Below, in pieces: positions 1 to 6,279 of a stretch of DNA of 11,385 bases. A program made the translations under genes and the position numbers. The notes under the pieces are model-generated. The model did no database searches. It was not told the origin of the DNA and saw only the letters and a program-made list of their open reading frames with translations. The DNA is from Chloroflexota bacterium (GTDB lineage Bacteria > Chloroflexota > UBA6077 > CF-72): positions 1 through 11,385 of the forward strand of contig JAFAPL010000778.1 of the NCBI GenBank assembly GCA_019247135.1, given 5' to 3'. Numbering within the stretch: position 1 is the stretch's first letter; every line of letters begins with the position of its first letter.

Positions 1-59
1 TCAGGCTCTTCGACGAGCACGGTGATGCACAACAGCGCCAGCGTACCACGAAAGACCAT
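1..59 (-). CDS. possible 5' end of a gene running off the left edge
   Basis: An ATG on the minus strand at 59 opens a frame with no stop to the window edge, giving 19 residues, MVFRGTLALLCITVLVEEP. The hydrophobic stretch after one basic residue resembles the start of a signal peptide or membrane anchor. It would be divergent from the ScpB-like gene. No convincing ribosome binding site is visible, and with 19 residues no family can be named; chance is a real alternative. Confidence 0.22.
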   Translation of the reverse strand, partial: MVFRGTLALLCITVLVEEP

Positions 60-65
60 GTACTA

Positions 66-1577
66 GTGAGAAGTAGCCCTTCTCGCTACTACATTTTCGG
101 CCAAAAAATCGACGCAACTTTCTGGCAGAATGACGCAACGTGTTCTCCGTGCTCAGGGTCCGCGGCGACGTGCTGGGTGCCGACTGAGTTGGCTGCACCC
201 GAAATATCGGCAACCCTCGACGGTGACCTCGGCGGCGAGGAGCCATGGCGTGATGTGCTGCGGCCGCCGGCTGATAGCCGCCGGCTGCTGGCCGCCCGCT
301 CCGCCTGGGCCGTCCTGGCGCTGGCCTCCGGCGACGATCGCCTTGCCGCACGCGTGGCCGACGGCCTGAGCCGCCCGGAGGCCTCGCGCGCCCGCGCGCG
401 GCTCGAGGCCGAGGGCCTGCTGCAGTTGCTGCCGCTGCTGATGGCGCGTGCCGGCCGCGCCTGGTGCGTGTGCTCAGATGCGGAGGCCATCGTCGAACAG
501 ATGCGTGCCGATCCGCGCCTGGCCTTCACTGGCGCCGTCGGCGACACGGCCTGGCCGCAGGCGTACGTGCGCGCTGTCGACTTGCCGCAGCTGGTCGATG
601 CCTACGCATTGGACGCTCACCTTGACCAGCACGCGGATCAAGCCGGCGATCAACACATCCCCAGCGCAGCATTTCATGAAATCCTGCTGCGCCCGGTGGC
701 CGAGCCGTGGCCATTGCCGGAGGCGCCCGCCGCCGTGCCCGACCTGGTGCGGGCGCTCGACGTGCTCGAGCTGGCTGTGGAGCGGGCTGGCGTGCATCGC
801 GCCGAGATACACGCCGCCTGGACGCTGATCCACATGCGCGCCGACGCAGCTGTTCCATCCTGGCATCGCGCGCGCCGCCCGCCACGCGTACGCTCTGCCG
901 CGCTCAGGCTCGGGCACCGCGCCGCTTCGCCGTTTTCTCGTGCGCTGGCCGCCACGCGTGCCGCCGACGCTGACCTGCTGTCGGCCCTGCTGTTCGCGGC
1001 GGGCACGCCCGTGTCGCGGTCCACCCTGCAGGTCGGTATGGGTTGGCAATCGGCGCGCTTGCAGGCCGCGGTCGACGCGCTCGTTGCGGAGCCCCCTCGC
1101 GGCCAACAGGTGCTGCTGCTTGATGACGAGCGGCTGCAGCTCGTAACCGCCGCGGCCGCCAGCGGCCAGGTCGAGCGCCTGCTCCGGCACCTGAAGCGCG
1201 ATGGGCTCCCTGAGACGCTCGAGCTGCCCGAGACCGTGTGGCTGGTTATGGTTATTGTCGTGCTCGAGCAGCCCATCACGCGCACCGAGATCACCGCGCG
1301 CCGCATGGCCGACAGCGATCGACAGGTCCAGATCCTGCTACGCCATCGTCTCGTCCGCGAAGAGCCGCGCGCGGCTGTGCCTGGCCGCGGTATCCCGCTG
1401 GTCACCACCGACCTGGTGCTGCGCCGGTTTGGCCTGCGTTCGATCGCCGAGTTGCAGGATTACCTGCTGACACATGCACAGGGGCTTGAGGAGGCTCGGC
1501 TACCATTCCTGGCCGACGGCTTCAATGACGGCGGCGCCATGAATTCATGTATTCACGAAAGTAGCAATAGCACGTGA
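66..1577 (+). CDS. ScpB-like protein with a long N-terminal extension
   Basis: The C-terminal third, residues about 303-470, matches the ScpB family, the winged-helix subunit of the SMC-ScpAB condensin. Seen here are LLSALLFAAGTPVS, then LPETVWLVMVIVVLEQPITRTEI, then VPGRGIPLVTTDLVLRRFGL, which correspond to ScpB's opening helix, its second winged helix with the EQPITRxEI turn, and its PGRPxxYxTTxxFLxxFGL ending. ScpB proteins are usually near 200 residues, so about 300 residues are extra. Residues 78-120 (ARVADGLSRPEASRARARLE) look like another winged helix; residues 150-255 are unrecognised. A role in DNA condensation, partition or regulation of a mobile element is inferred. The gene converges on the ParA operon. 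The start is uncertain: GTG at 66 is the longest option, the first 37 codons have weaker coding bias, and GTG at 177 or 255 are alternatives. No option has a strong ribosome binding site. Confidence 0.7.
   Translation: MRSSPSRYYIFGQKIDATFWQNDATCSPCSGSAATCWVPTELAAPEISATLDGDLGGEEPWRDVLRPPADSRRLLAARSAWAVLALASGDDRLAARVADGLSRPEASRARARLEAEGLLQLLPLLMARAGRAWCVCSDAEAIVEQMRADPRLAFTGAVGDTAWPQAYVRAVDLPQLVDAYALDAHLDQHADQAGDQHIPSAAFHEILLRPVAEPWPLPEAPAAVPDLVRALDVLELAVERAGVHRAEIHAAWTLIHMRADAAVPSWHRARRPPRVRSAALRLGHRAASPFSRALAATRAADADLLSALLFAAGTPVSRSTLQVGMGWQSARLQAAVDALVAEPPRGQQVLLLDDERLQLVTAAAASGQVERLLRHLKRDGLPETLELPETVWLVMVIVVLEQPITRTEITARRMADSDRQVQILLRHRLVREEPRAAVPGRGIPLVTTDLVLRRFGLRSIAELQDYLLTHAQGLEEARLPFLADGFNDGGAMNSCIHESSNST
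1546..1561 (+). repeat. TTCAYGAAAG-type repeat, copy A
   Basis: CATGTATTCACGAAAG lies within the last codons of the ScpB-like gene. The reverse complement of 2566-2581 matches it at 15 of 16 bases, so the two copies form a long-range inverted repeat enclosing the whole parA/RHH operon. The core TTCACGAAAG recurs exactly at 1915-1924. It may be a partition or operator site; this is inference. Confidence 0.5.
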
Positions 1578-1599
1578 GCTTGATCATCGAGCACGCCCT

Positions 1600-1618
1600 G
1601 TTGCGAACTAAACGCAAC
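1600..1618. terminator. hairpin between convergent genes, weak terminator candidate
   Basis: GTTGCG and CGCAAC form a perfect 6-bp stem around a 7-base loop (AACTAAA), 22 bases after the stop of the ScpB-like gene and 28 bases from the stop of the minus-strand RHH gene. The position between convergent genes suits a bidirectional terminator, but there is no T-run on either side, so intrinsic termination is doubtful. Confidence 0.3.
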
Positions 1619-1646
1619 GTCGGCGATCAGCCGAACGGACCAACCT

Positions 1647-1874
1647 TCAAGAGCGCTTCGTGAATTCCTGAAAGCAGGCATTCAGCAATTCATTCAGCTT
1701 CATGTCCCGATCGAGGGCCGCTTGCTTGAACGCGCGCACGAACTCGGCCGGCATGCGGAACTGCAGCGGCACCAGGTCAGCGGACGGTCTGACGCCGCGC
1801 TGCCGCATGGCTGCCTGTGGGCGCGGGGCACTGGCGTCAAGGTCGGCGGCAGTGACTGCAACGGCCTTAGCCAT
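1647..1874 (-). CDS. ribbon-helix-helix partition partner (ParG/CopG-like)
   Basis: This is a 75-residue basic protein. Residues 1-33 look flexible. From residue 35, VPLQFRMPAEFVRAFKQAALDRDMKLNELLNACFQEF fits a ribbon-helix-helix fold: one beta strand (VPLQFRMP), then two helices joined by a turn at DRDMK. ParG of the ParF/ParG systems has the same size and the same layout, a mobile N-terminus that stimulates the ATPase and a C-terminal DNA-binding RHH domain. Its ATG overlaps the parA stop by 8 bases and an AGGAG sits about 8 bases upstream, so translational coupling to ParA is likely. It is expected to bind the centromere and repress the operon; that role comes from family and context, not from any motif specific to ParG. 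Confidence 0.75.
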   Translation of the reverse strand: MAKAVAVTAADLDASAPRPQAAMRQRGVRPSADLVPLQFRMPAEFVRAFKQAALDRDMKLNELLNACFQEFTKRS

Positions 1875-2559
1875 GCACCAGGCTCCTGCCTCGAGCTGGT
1901 GCGGTCTTCATCCTTTCACGAAAGACGACTTTCACGTTTTCAGCAAAGCATGATTTCACGTCTTGCCAGAGAGCGGCCACTTCGGTGGCGGAGGGCCCAT
2001 TGGCCACCAACTCAGGCGCGGTGCGGCCGCCGGTCATAGCCACCGCGTACTGAACCCGATCGGCGATGAACGACGGTGCGACGCGACCGTGCTCTGACAA
2101 CGCGGCGATGGTCTGAGCCGTGATGGTCGCGTTGGGCTTAGCCTGAGTGATCACGAACACGAACGGCTTATGCGCTTCTCTCACCAATGTCACCGTCTGG
2201 GCCACGGCCCACAGATCCGCGGGTGATGGTCGCACCGGGATCAGCACGAGGTCCGCCAAACTCAGGACCGAGGCACTCTGGTCAGAGATCGTTGGCGGCG
2301 TGTCGACGAAGCAGTACGCCGCCCCACGACGAGCAAGCGCCGCAAGGCCGGTCTCGAGCCGACTGAACGGAACCTCGGCTCGCTGTGGCGTCTCATCTTC
2401 GCGCCGTTCGTGCCAGCGGCTCAGGGTGGCCTGGCGATCTGTGTCGATCAGCCACGCGGGCGCGTCGCCGACCCGTTCGGCTTCGACAGCCAGGTGCGCC
2501 GCCAGCGTGGTCTTGCCGCTGCCTCCCTTCTGCGAGGTGATCACGATTGTTTTCAACAA
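1867..2559 (-). CDS. parA: ParA-family partition ATPase
   Basis: This is a 230-residue ParA/MinD-type ATPase. The deviant Walker A motif is KGGSGKTT at residues 11-18, with the signature lysine at 11. The Walker A' strand reads LIDTDRQATLSRW and the Walker B-like strand YCFVDTPP. It has no N-terminal helix-turn-helix, which fits the small type Ib class (ParF-like) that pairs with a short RHH protein, exactly what follows it. Such ATPases bind non-specific DNA with ATP and move plasmids or integrated elements apart at division. No ATG fits the start: TTG at 2559, with GGGAG about 5 bases upstream, is the best, and an adjacent in-frame TTG lies at 2562; the frame is closed by TGA a little further upstream. 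A TTG start may keep ParA levels low. Identity is secure; partition of this particular element is inferred. Confidence 0.9.
   Translation of the reverse strand: MLKTIVITSQKGGSGKTTLAAHLAVEAERVGDAPAWLIDTDRQATLSRWHERREDETPQRAEVPFSRLETGLAALARRGAAYCFVDTPPTISDQSASVLSLADLVLIPVRPSPADLWAVAQTVTLVREAHKPFVFVITQAKPNATITAQTIAALSEHGRVAPSFIADRVQYAVAMTGGRTAPELVANGPSATEVAALWQDVKSCFAENVKVVFRERMKTAPARGRSLVHG
1913..1924. repeat. TTCAYGAAAG-type repeat, copy B
   Basis: CTTTCACGAAAG is a near palindrome inside the 3' end of parA. It shares TTCACGAAAG exactly with the copy at 1552-1561. Two further TTTCACG words follow within 40 bases, at about 1930 and 1954. Because it overlaps codons for FRER, coding constraint is an alternative explanation. 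Confidence 0.35.
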
Positions 2560-2565
2560 AGCTCC

Positions 2566-2581
2566 CTTTCATGAATACATG
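2566..2581 (-). repeat. TTCAYGAAAG-type repeat, copy C, upstream of parA
   Basis: On the minus strand this reads CATGTATTCATGAAAG and ends at the parA ribosome binding site. It matches 15 of 16 bases of copy A at 1546-1561, in the opposite orientation. A protein bound here would overlap the parA translation start, as expected for an autoregulating RHH partner. Confidence 0.45.
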
Positions 2582-2595
2582 CTTTCAGCAACGTA

Positions 2596-2864
2596 GCAGA
2601 GCCCAGGCCAACCGATATGTGAGCGGTCGTCACGTCTGGAGCACAAGCCGAACACACTGTCCGCCCGCAACTCGCATCCTATGCGCCGGTTGACCAGCTA
2701 CTGACGTGCTGCCGTGCTGACAGCTCACGGAGTGCCCCCGCTCCGAAACCTCCAAACTATGACGTGCCGCCAGCCACAGCCACATAGAACGGCTTGGCCG
2801 GACGCCACCGCCGGACGTGCGGTTCGGTATGTGGCAGTTGCCGAGACAGGGTGGAGTTGAACCG
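2596..2864. other. gene-free stretch upstream of parA with TGACGTG repeats
   Basis: I see no credible gene between the parA leader and the GIY-YIG stop. TGACGTGCTGCC at 2702-2713 recurs as TGACGTGCCGCC at 2760-2771, 58 bases apart. A third GACGTGC lies at 2814-2820, and an inverted CACGTC near 2630. GCCGGACG is also directly repeated near 2798-2818. In ParF/ParG systems the centromere is upstream of the ATPase gene, so this is the natural place to look for one. No iteron array is obvious. Confidence 0.35.
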
Positions 2865-3200
2865 CTACCGCCGTCGCGCTGAGACGCACTCCGGTTCCGG
2901 GCAAATCCTGGACCCGTGCCGATTGTGCAGCTTGCGCTCAAAGTGACGATCGGCACCCGGCCAGGTGCGAACGACACGGAAACCAATACCAGCTGCGACC
3001 ACAGCAGCCAGTAGTGGCGAGCCGTGGCCCTTGCGGTGTCTTTCGATGCGTCGATCGATATCGTCGGCGTAGCCGACGTAGTGCTGCGCGCCCGGGTGGC
3101 GGCCCGACCTGTACGGCTGATCGAAGTGGACCAGGTAGCAGCCCTGGATGGGCGATGCGGCCGAGTTCGCTGGCTGGGTGCCGAGGGAAAAAGTGCTCAT
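2865..3200 (-). CDS. small GIY-YIG family protein
   Basis: This is a protein of about 111 residues. From residue about 17 it reads CYLVHFD, then HYVGYADDIDRRIERH, then GIGFRVVRTWPGADRHFERKLHNR. This follows the order of a GIY-YIG nuclease fold: the tyrosine of the first strand (GCYLV for GIY), the tyrosine and glycine of YVG for YIG, the arginine in DIDRRI, and the glutamate in FERKL that would bind metal. Stand-alone members of this type are common in high-GC genomes and most have no known substrate, so nuclease activity is inferred. I chose ATG at 3200 because the frame upstream of it (to 3356) is arginine-rich and unlike protein; there is no strong ribosome binding site, so the start is uncertain. 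It lies 200 bases downstream of the ArdC-like gene on the same strand. Confidence 0.68.
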   Translation of the reverse strand: MSTFSLGTQPANSAASPIQGCYLVHFDQPYRSGRHPGAQHYVGYADDIDRRIERHRKGHGSPLLAAVVAAGIGFRVVRTWPGADRHFERKLHNRHGSRICPEPECVSARRR

Positions 3201-3400
3201 GCCCCGCGCTCGGCGGCGCGAGAAGAAGCCGAACTCGCACCCGCAGGGCCGAAACGACATTGGAGAGGAGGACGCGCCAAAGCGCGTTGCGCGGCGTCGC
3301 GCTGCCATCCTGAGCCGGATGAGCACGCGTTTCGGCGCACGGCTGGCCCAGAACACGCGCGCGCTCAGCCAGGCATTATCCCGTCGAGCGTTAGCCGGCC

Positions 3401-4249
3401 TTACTGCTCGCCGCCCGCTGCAGGCTCCTCGAGGTGGAGCTCGGCGACATCCAGGCCCAACAAGATTTGCTCGGCCGTTTGCTGGATGCGGGCCCCTGCA
3501 GTCTTGATTGCAGCGATGGCCTGGTCACCACCACCGGCCCAATCAGCGACGTAGCCGAACGACCAGTCGTCAGATTCAATGCCGATCGCGTGACACACGA
3601 CATAGGCGATCGACTCAGCTTCGAGCTCCTTCAGTGCGCGATTGGCGATGTCCACATGTAGCAGCGCATGCCCGAGTTCGTGCACAAGCGTCTTGACCGG
3701 GTGCGCCGGTGCGAGGTTGACCTCCACACGAATACGTCGCAGCGACTGCGACCAATCGCCGTTGGTCTCGCCGTCGAACACATGGTCCTCGACCGTGAAG
3801 CCAATTGATTCGGCGACTGTCACGAGACCCGCGTATACGCCCATCGGATCATCGCCAGTAAGACGGCTACAGACCTCCGGCAACGGCTCGCCCTCCGTCT
3901 GATCGAGGTCAAAGACCGGTACCGGCCGGAAGGTGACGACAACGCGCTTTGTCGTTTCGGACGACTCGGCGTCGCTTTCAGCTGCGACGCGCCGCGTGAC
4001 CGGCGCCAGAATCCAGATCGCCAGCTCACCGCGGCGGACCACACGGCCGAGACGTCGCCAGGTCTGGAAGCCCGCGACGCGCGTCGCCGACGAGCGCTGC
4101 AGGAGGATCAACAGGCTGTTGCTGAAGCTGTACTGGTGGAAGCGGGCCTGCATACGCAACCAGGTCGACCACGCCTCCGAGCTGGTGAGTTGCGCGATAC
4201 CGTTGCTGAGGCGCTCGAGCGCTTCGTCCTTGCGACTACTGGCGATCAT
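3401..4249 (-). CDS. ArdC-like anti-restriction protein with zinc metalloprotease domain
   Basis: This is a 282-residue protein. Residues 8-85 match the ArdC N-terminal single-strand DNA-binding domain: SSEAWSTWLRMQARFHQYSFSN, then ATRVAGFQTWRRLGRVVRRGE, then IWILAP. Residues 130-225 form an ImmA/IrrE-like metalloprotease with HELGH at 190-194 and a downstream ELEAESIAY that supplies the likely third zinc ligand. ArdC-type proteins enter recipients with conjugative plasmids and protect incoming DNA from restriction. The ATG is well supported: AGGAGGAA lies 6 bases upstream (plus-strand 4256-4263). The gene is complete, without frameshift, and has normal high-GC codon use. Its presence points to a transferable element. 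A stress-response protease of the ImmA type is the alternative, but the N-terminal domain favours ArdC. Confidence 0.85.
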   Translation of the reverse strand: MIASSRKDEALERLSNGIAQLTSSEAWSTWLRMQARFHQYSFSNSLLILLQRSSATRVAGFQTWRRLGRVVRRGELAIWILAPVTRRVAAESDAESSETTKRVVVTFRPVPVFDLDQTEGEPLPEVCSRLTGDDPMGVYAGLVTVAESIGFTVEDHVFDGETNGDWSQSLRRIRVEVNLAPAHPVKTLVHELGHALLHVDIANRALKELEAESIAYVVCHAIGIESDDWSFGYVADWAGGGDQAIAAIKTAGARIQQTAEQILLGLDVAELHLEEPAAGGEQ

Positions 4250-4255
4250 CGGTGG

Positions 4256-4263
4256 TTCCTCCT
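4256..4263 (-). promoter_or_regulatory. strong ribosome binding site of the ArdC-like gene
   Basis: The minus strand reads AGGAGGAA, ending 6 bases before ATG at 4249. It is the best Shine-Dalgarno in the window and fixes the start. Confidence 0.75.
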
Positions 4264-4602
4264 GGGGAACGGGGGCTGTGATGCGCCCCGTCCGGCGGAG
4301 TGCCGGCCGAGCGGCAAGGCCGAGCGCAGCGAGCCAGGCCTGAGCCTTGCTGCGACCACGACCGGCGATCTGCCAGGGTGACGCGTGAACAGCCCGCGTC
4401 AGGAGGGACCGCTAGTTGTTCGGGTCGCTATGGAGGGTCAGCGTAGTGCGCTCAACGGACTACGCCGGCACCTGGTTCGGTGCTTCGACGTGATGGGCAA
4501 CCGAACGGCCTCGAATGCCACGACATGACCGGCTCGGTGACAGTAGGTCGAATAATGGTGCTGACCGGGCACAACGTCGCGAGCGCTGGACGCCACAAGG
4601 CA
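4264..4602. other. intergenic stretch between divergent genes
   Basis: These roughly 340 bases separate the ArdC-like gene from the plus-strand operon. Short frames exist in all phases, but none combines a ribosome binding site with coding bias. GCCGAGC words are repeated around 4310-4335. Nothing else is recognisable; promoters for the divergent genes should lie here. Confidence 0.4.
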
Positions 4603-4631
4603 TTGACACCGAACGCAGAGCGCCACATGAT
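4603..4631 (+). promoter_or_regulatory. sigma-70-type promoter candidate for the small-gene operon
   Basis: TTGACA at 4603-4608 is a perfect -35 box, followed after 17 bases by CATGAT, four of six matches to the -10 consensus. Transcription would begin near 4638, just ahead of GGGAG and the ATG at 4659. Confidence 0.45.
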
Positions 4632-4658
4632 GCGCTGACACATCCGCGGGAGACGTTC

Positions 4659-5147
4659 ATGACCTTCACTGCCATGACTCATGGCGCGACGCTCACTCGT
4701 GGTCCTTTCGAAGCAGCCAAGCTCCGACCCCGCAGGCGTGCAGCATGCCCAGCAACTCGCCGCGAACTGGGTGGCTGAAGGGATCACGCCGGCACTGGTG
4801 GTGCTGGCAGCCCGGATCTGCTGTTGGCCGCGGGCCGACCACAAGAAGCTGCGAACCTATACCGCGATCTGCTGCGCGACCCGGGACCTGGTGAGGTCGA
4901 GTACAACGACGACAACCACGCCTATCGTGAGCGAATGGCGCGCGGGCTGTTCGAGTGTTGCCGGCAGTTGCGCGACCTGGGCGGCTTGGTACGGGCGCGT
5001 GACGAACTACTCATTATTCTGCAGCGGCTGGACGCGGAGGATATGACCGAAGAGGCCACTCGGCTCGGCACACCCACGGCCAGCCTGTTCGGTGAGATTT
5101 ACCGCGAGTTGGCCGAGGACGAGCCACGTACCGCAGCCGGCGACTAG
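4659..5147 (+). pseudogene. TPR-like helical protein, interrupted by two frameshifts
   Basis: Three segments in two frames read as one protein of about 160 residues. ATG at 4659, with GGGAG upstream, begins MTFTAMTHGATLTRGPFEA. At about 4722-4732 the coding signal moves to the next frame (DPAGVQHAQQLAANWVAEG), and at about 4805-4820 it returns to the first (DLLLAAGRPQEAANLYRDLL) and continues to the stop at 5147. GRPQEAANLYRDLL and GGLVRARDELLIIL resemble tetratricopeptide helices, so a protein-binding role is inferred. The first frame has TGA at 4776, so no intact product is possible as read. Alternatively a shorter protein starts at TTG 4824 (107 residues) with strong coding bias. The two shifts restore frame, as paired indels or sequencing errors would. 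A gene follows 20 bases downstream. Confidence 0.55.
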
Positions 5148-5167
5148 AAATGCGTAGAGGTGATGCC

Positions 5168-5431
5168 ATGAGTGACTTTGTCCGCCTGAGAGTCTCAGCG
5201 ATCCAATCGATAGACGAGGGCGAAATCGATGAGCTGGTGGTCAACCGCCAGTACATCTCACATCTGGTCCGGCGCCGAGACTACACCGTGGTTCACTTCG
5301 CGAATGGCAACCGGACTGTGAACGTCTGCGAATCGCCGACGGACATCCTGTTAATGGCGCCGTGCCGGCCACCAACGGAAAACGATGTGCGGCCCGGCAC
5401 CCCGTCTAATGCAGTGCGGAGGGAGAGCTGA
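5168..5431 (+). CDS. small beta-rich protein of unknown function
   Basis: This is an 87-residue protein, starting at ATG 5168, where AGAGGTGA lies upstream; an in-frame ATG at 5150 has no such site. The core FVRLRVSAIQSIDEGEIDELVVNRQYISHLVRRRDYTVVHFANG alternates hydrophobic residues as in a small beta sheet. It recalls in outline the FlbD-type fold (short strands ending in a GN turn and a V-x-V-x-E strand), but that is shape only and I do not claim homology. Residues 62-87 look disordered. It sits 20 bases after the TPR-like gene and 6 bases before the next, so it is probably cotranscribed with both. No function can be given. Confidence 0.6.
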   Translation: MSDFVRLRVSAIQSIDEGEIDELVVNRQYISHLVRRRDYTVVHFANGNRTVNVCESPTDILLMAPCRPPTENDVRPGTPSNAVRRES

Positions 5432-5437
5432 ACCATC

Positions 5438-5707
5438 GTGACGCCGCTGATGCCGGCTGATGAAACGGCGCCACCTTCAGTTACGCTGACCTCTTGGGTC
5501 GCTGGCACCGGCGCCCACCATGCTGTACTCCATACGTCGTCGGCGTTCCTTGGGAATGTGAACGACATCTGGTTTACGTGGCAGCTGTGCCGCGCGCCGC
5601 GGCTTTCGCTAATAGAGGATCTCGGCAATACCATCGTGATCCACAGGCCAGAACACGTTGAGCCAGCGGAGACGGAGCGCTATCGCTGCCGAGATGTGTG
5701 CGTGTGA
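5438..5707 (+). CDS. hypothetical protein, 89 residues
   Basis: It begins at GTG 5438, with GGAGGGAGAG about 10 bases upstream, 6 bases after the previous stop. The product is MTPLMPADETAPP, then SVTLTSWVAGTGAHHAVLHTSS, then a strand-rich middle (NVNDIWFTWQL) and an acidic-basic tail ending in RYRCRDVCV with two cysteines. I do not recognise the family. Its TGA at 5705-5707 overlaps a GTG start of the next gene (GTGA), which indicates translational coupling. The opposite strand also has a long open frame here, but it lacks the operon spacing, so I reject that one. Confidence 0.5.
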   Translation: MTPLMPADETAPPSVTLTSWVAGTGAHHAVLHTSSAFLGNVNDIWFTWQLCRAPRLSLIEDLGNTIVIHRPEHVEPAETERYRCRDVCV

Positions 5708-6279
5708 AGCAGCACCGCGCGTCAGCAAAGGAAACTGCGTTGGTTCTCGGTGAGAACCTTGAACAGCGGGTCGCGATGGCTGCCCGTCGGCTCGGTCTGG
5801 AACCCGCTGAATTCATTATCAACTGCCTCGAGCGACGCTGCGCACAGGTGCTTACTCCGCAACGCCAATTGTGGACGAACGACCGACGCCGGGCTGAGTG
5901 GCTAGTACTTGAGAGTAAGCAGATATATCTCGATTGCGAGTCCTGCGATTACGCCGACGGCATCCATTACACCGCACAAATCCGGGTTTGCGTCGCACCA
6001 TTGTTGATTCAAAGGATTGGAAAGCGTGCCGGTGAAGCCGACGGTAAGAGTAGCTTCAGCAAACGTAAGGAAAGCCTCTCCAATGTCCACGAGTGTACCA
6101 CCCAGACGGTTATGCGGGTCATGGAATTGCGAGAGGACGAACGAATGGACTCCAGCCGGAACCTGGTCGTTCCATGTAATCGTGCGATGACCTGCCCCGA
6201 ACAACGGGGCCTGTCCGATGCCGTTCTGTTGAACGCCGGAATTGCCGATCACGTTGTTGTTGTCGTCGAAATAGGTTAG
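5698..6279 (+). pseudogene. ribbon-helix-helix-like protein, 3' end probably lost
   Basis: The frame opens at GTG 5698 or, with GTGA coupling to the previous stop, GTG 5704. The first 65 or so residues look real: ENLEQRVAMAARRLGLEPAEFIINCLERRCAQVL fits a pair of RHH helices with a turn at LGLEP. From about 5900 the frame lies antisense to the unrelated minus-strand gene at 5902-6447 and the sequence loses protein character. A 378-base overlap of two real convergent genes is unlikely, so I read this as a gene whose 3' end was replaced when the neighbouring segment arrived, leaving an accidental read-through tail. A one-base frameshift near 5895 would instead end it at TAG 5903-5905. The product could be a DNA-binding regulator of its operon. 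Confidence 0.4.

Noticed and set aside
2840..2875. tRNA-like GGTTCAACTCC on the minus strand
   Set aside because: The flanking bases do not pair into a T-arm and no acceptor or anticodon arm can be drawn.
2630..2986. 118-codon minus-strand open frame upstream of parA
   Set aside because: It overlaps the 3' end of the GIY-YIG gene in another phase, is rich in serine, glycine and arginine without domain character, and has no ribosome binding site.
3201..3356. N-terminal extension of the GIY-YIG protein up to 3356
   Set aside because: The extra residues are almost all arginine, alanine and serine, and the bases before the possible ATG at 3260 are TCCTCC on the coding strand, the reverse of a ribosome binding site.
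3024..3554. 176-codon plus-strand open frame
   Set aside because: It lies antisense to both the GIY-YIG and ArdC-like genes and its composition is that of a GC-rich shadow frame.
5293..5634. 113-codon minus-strand frame opposite the small operon
   Set aside because: The plus-strand genes have ribosome binding sites and coupled spacing; this frame has neither.
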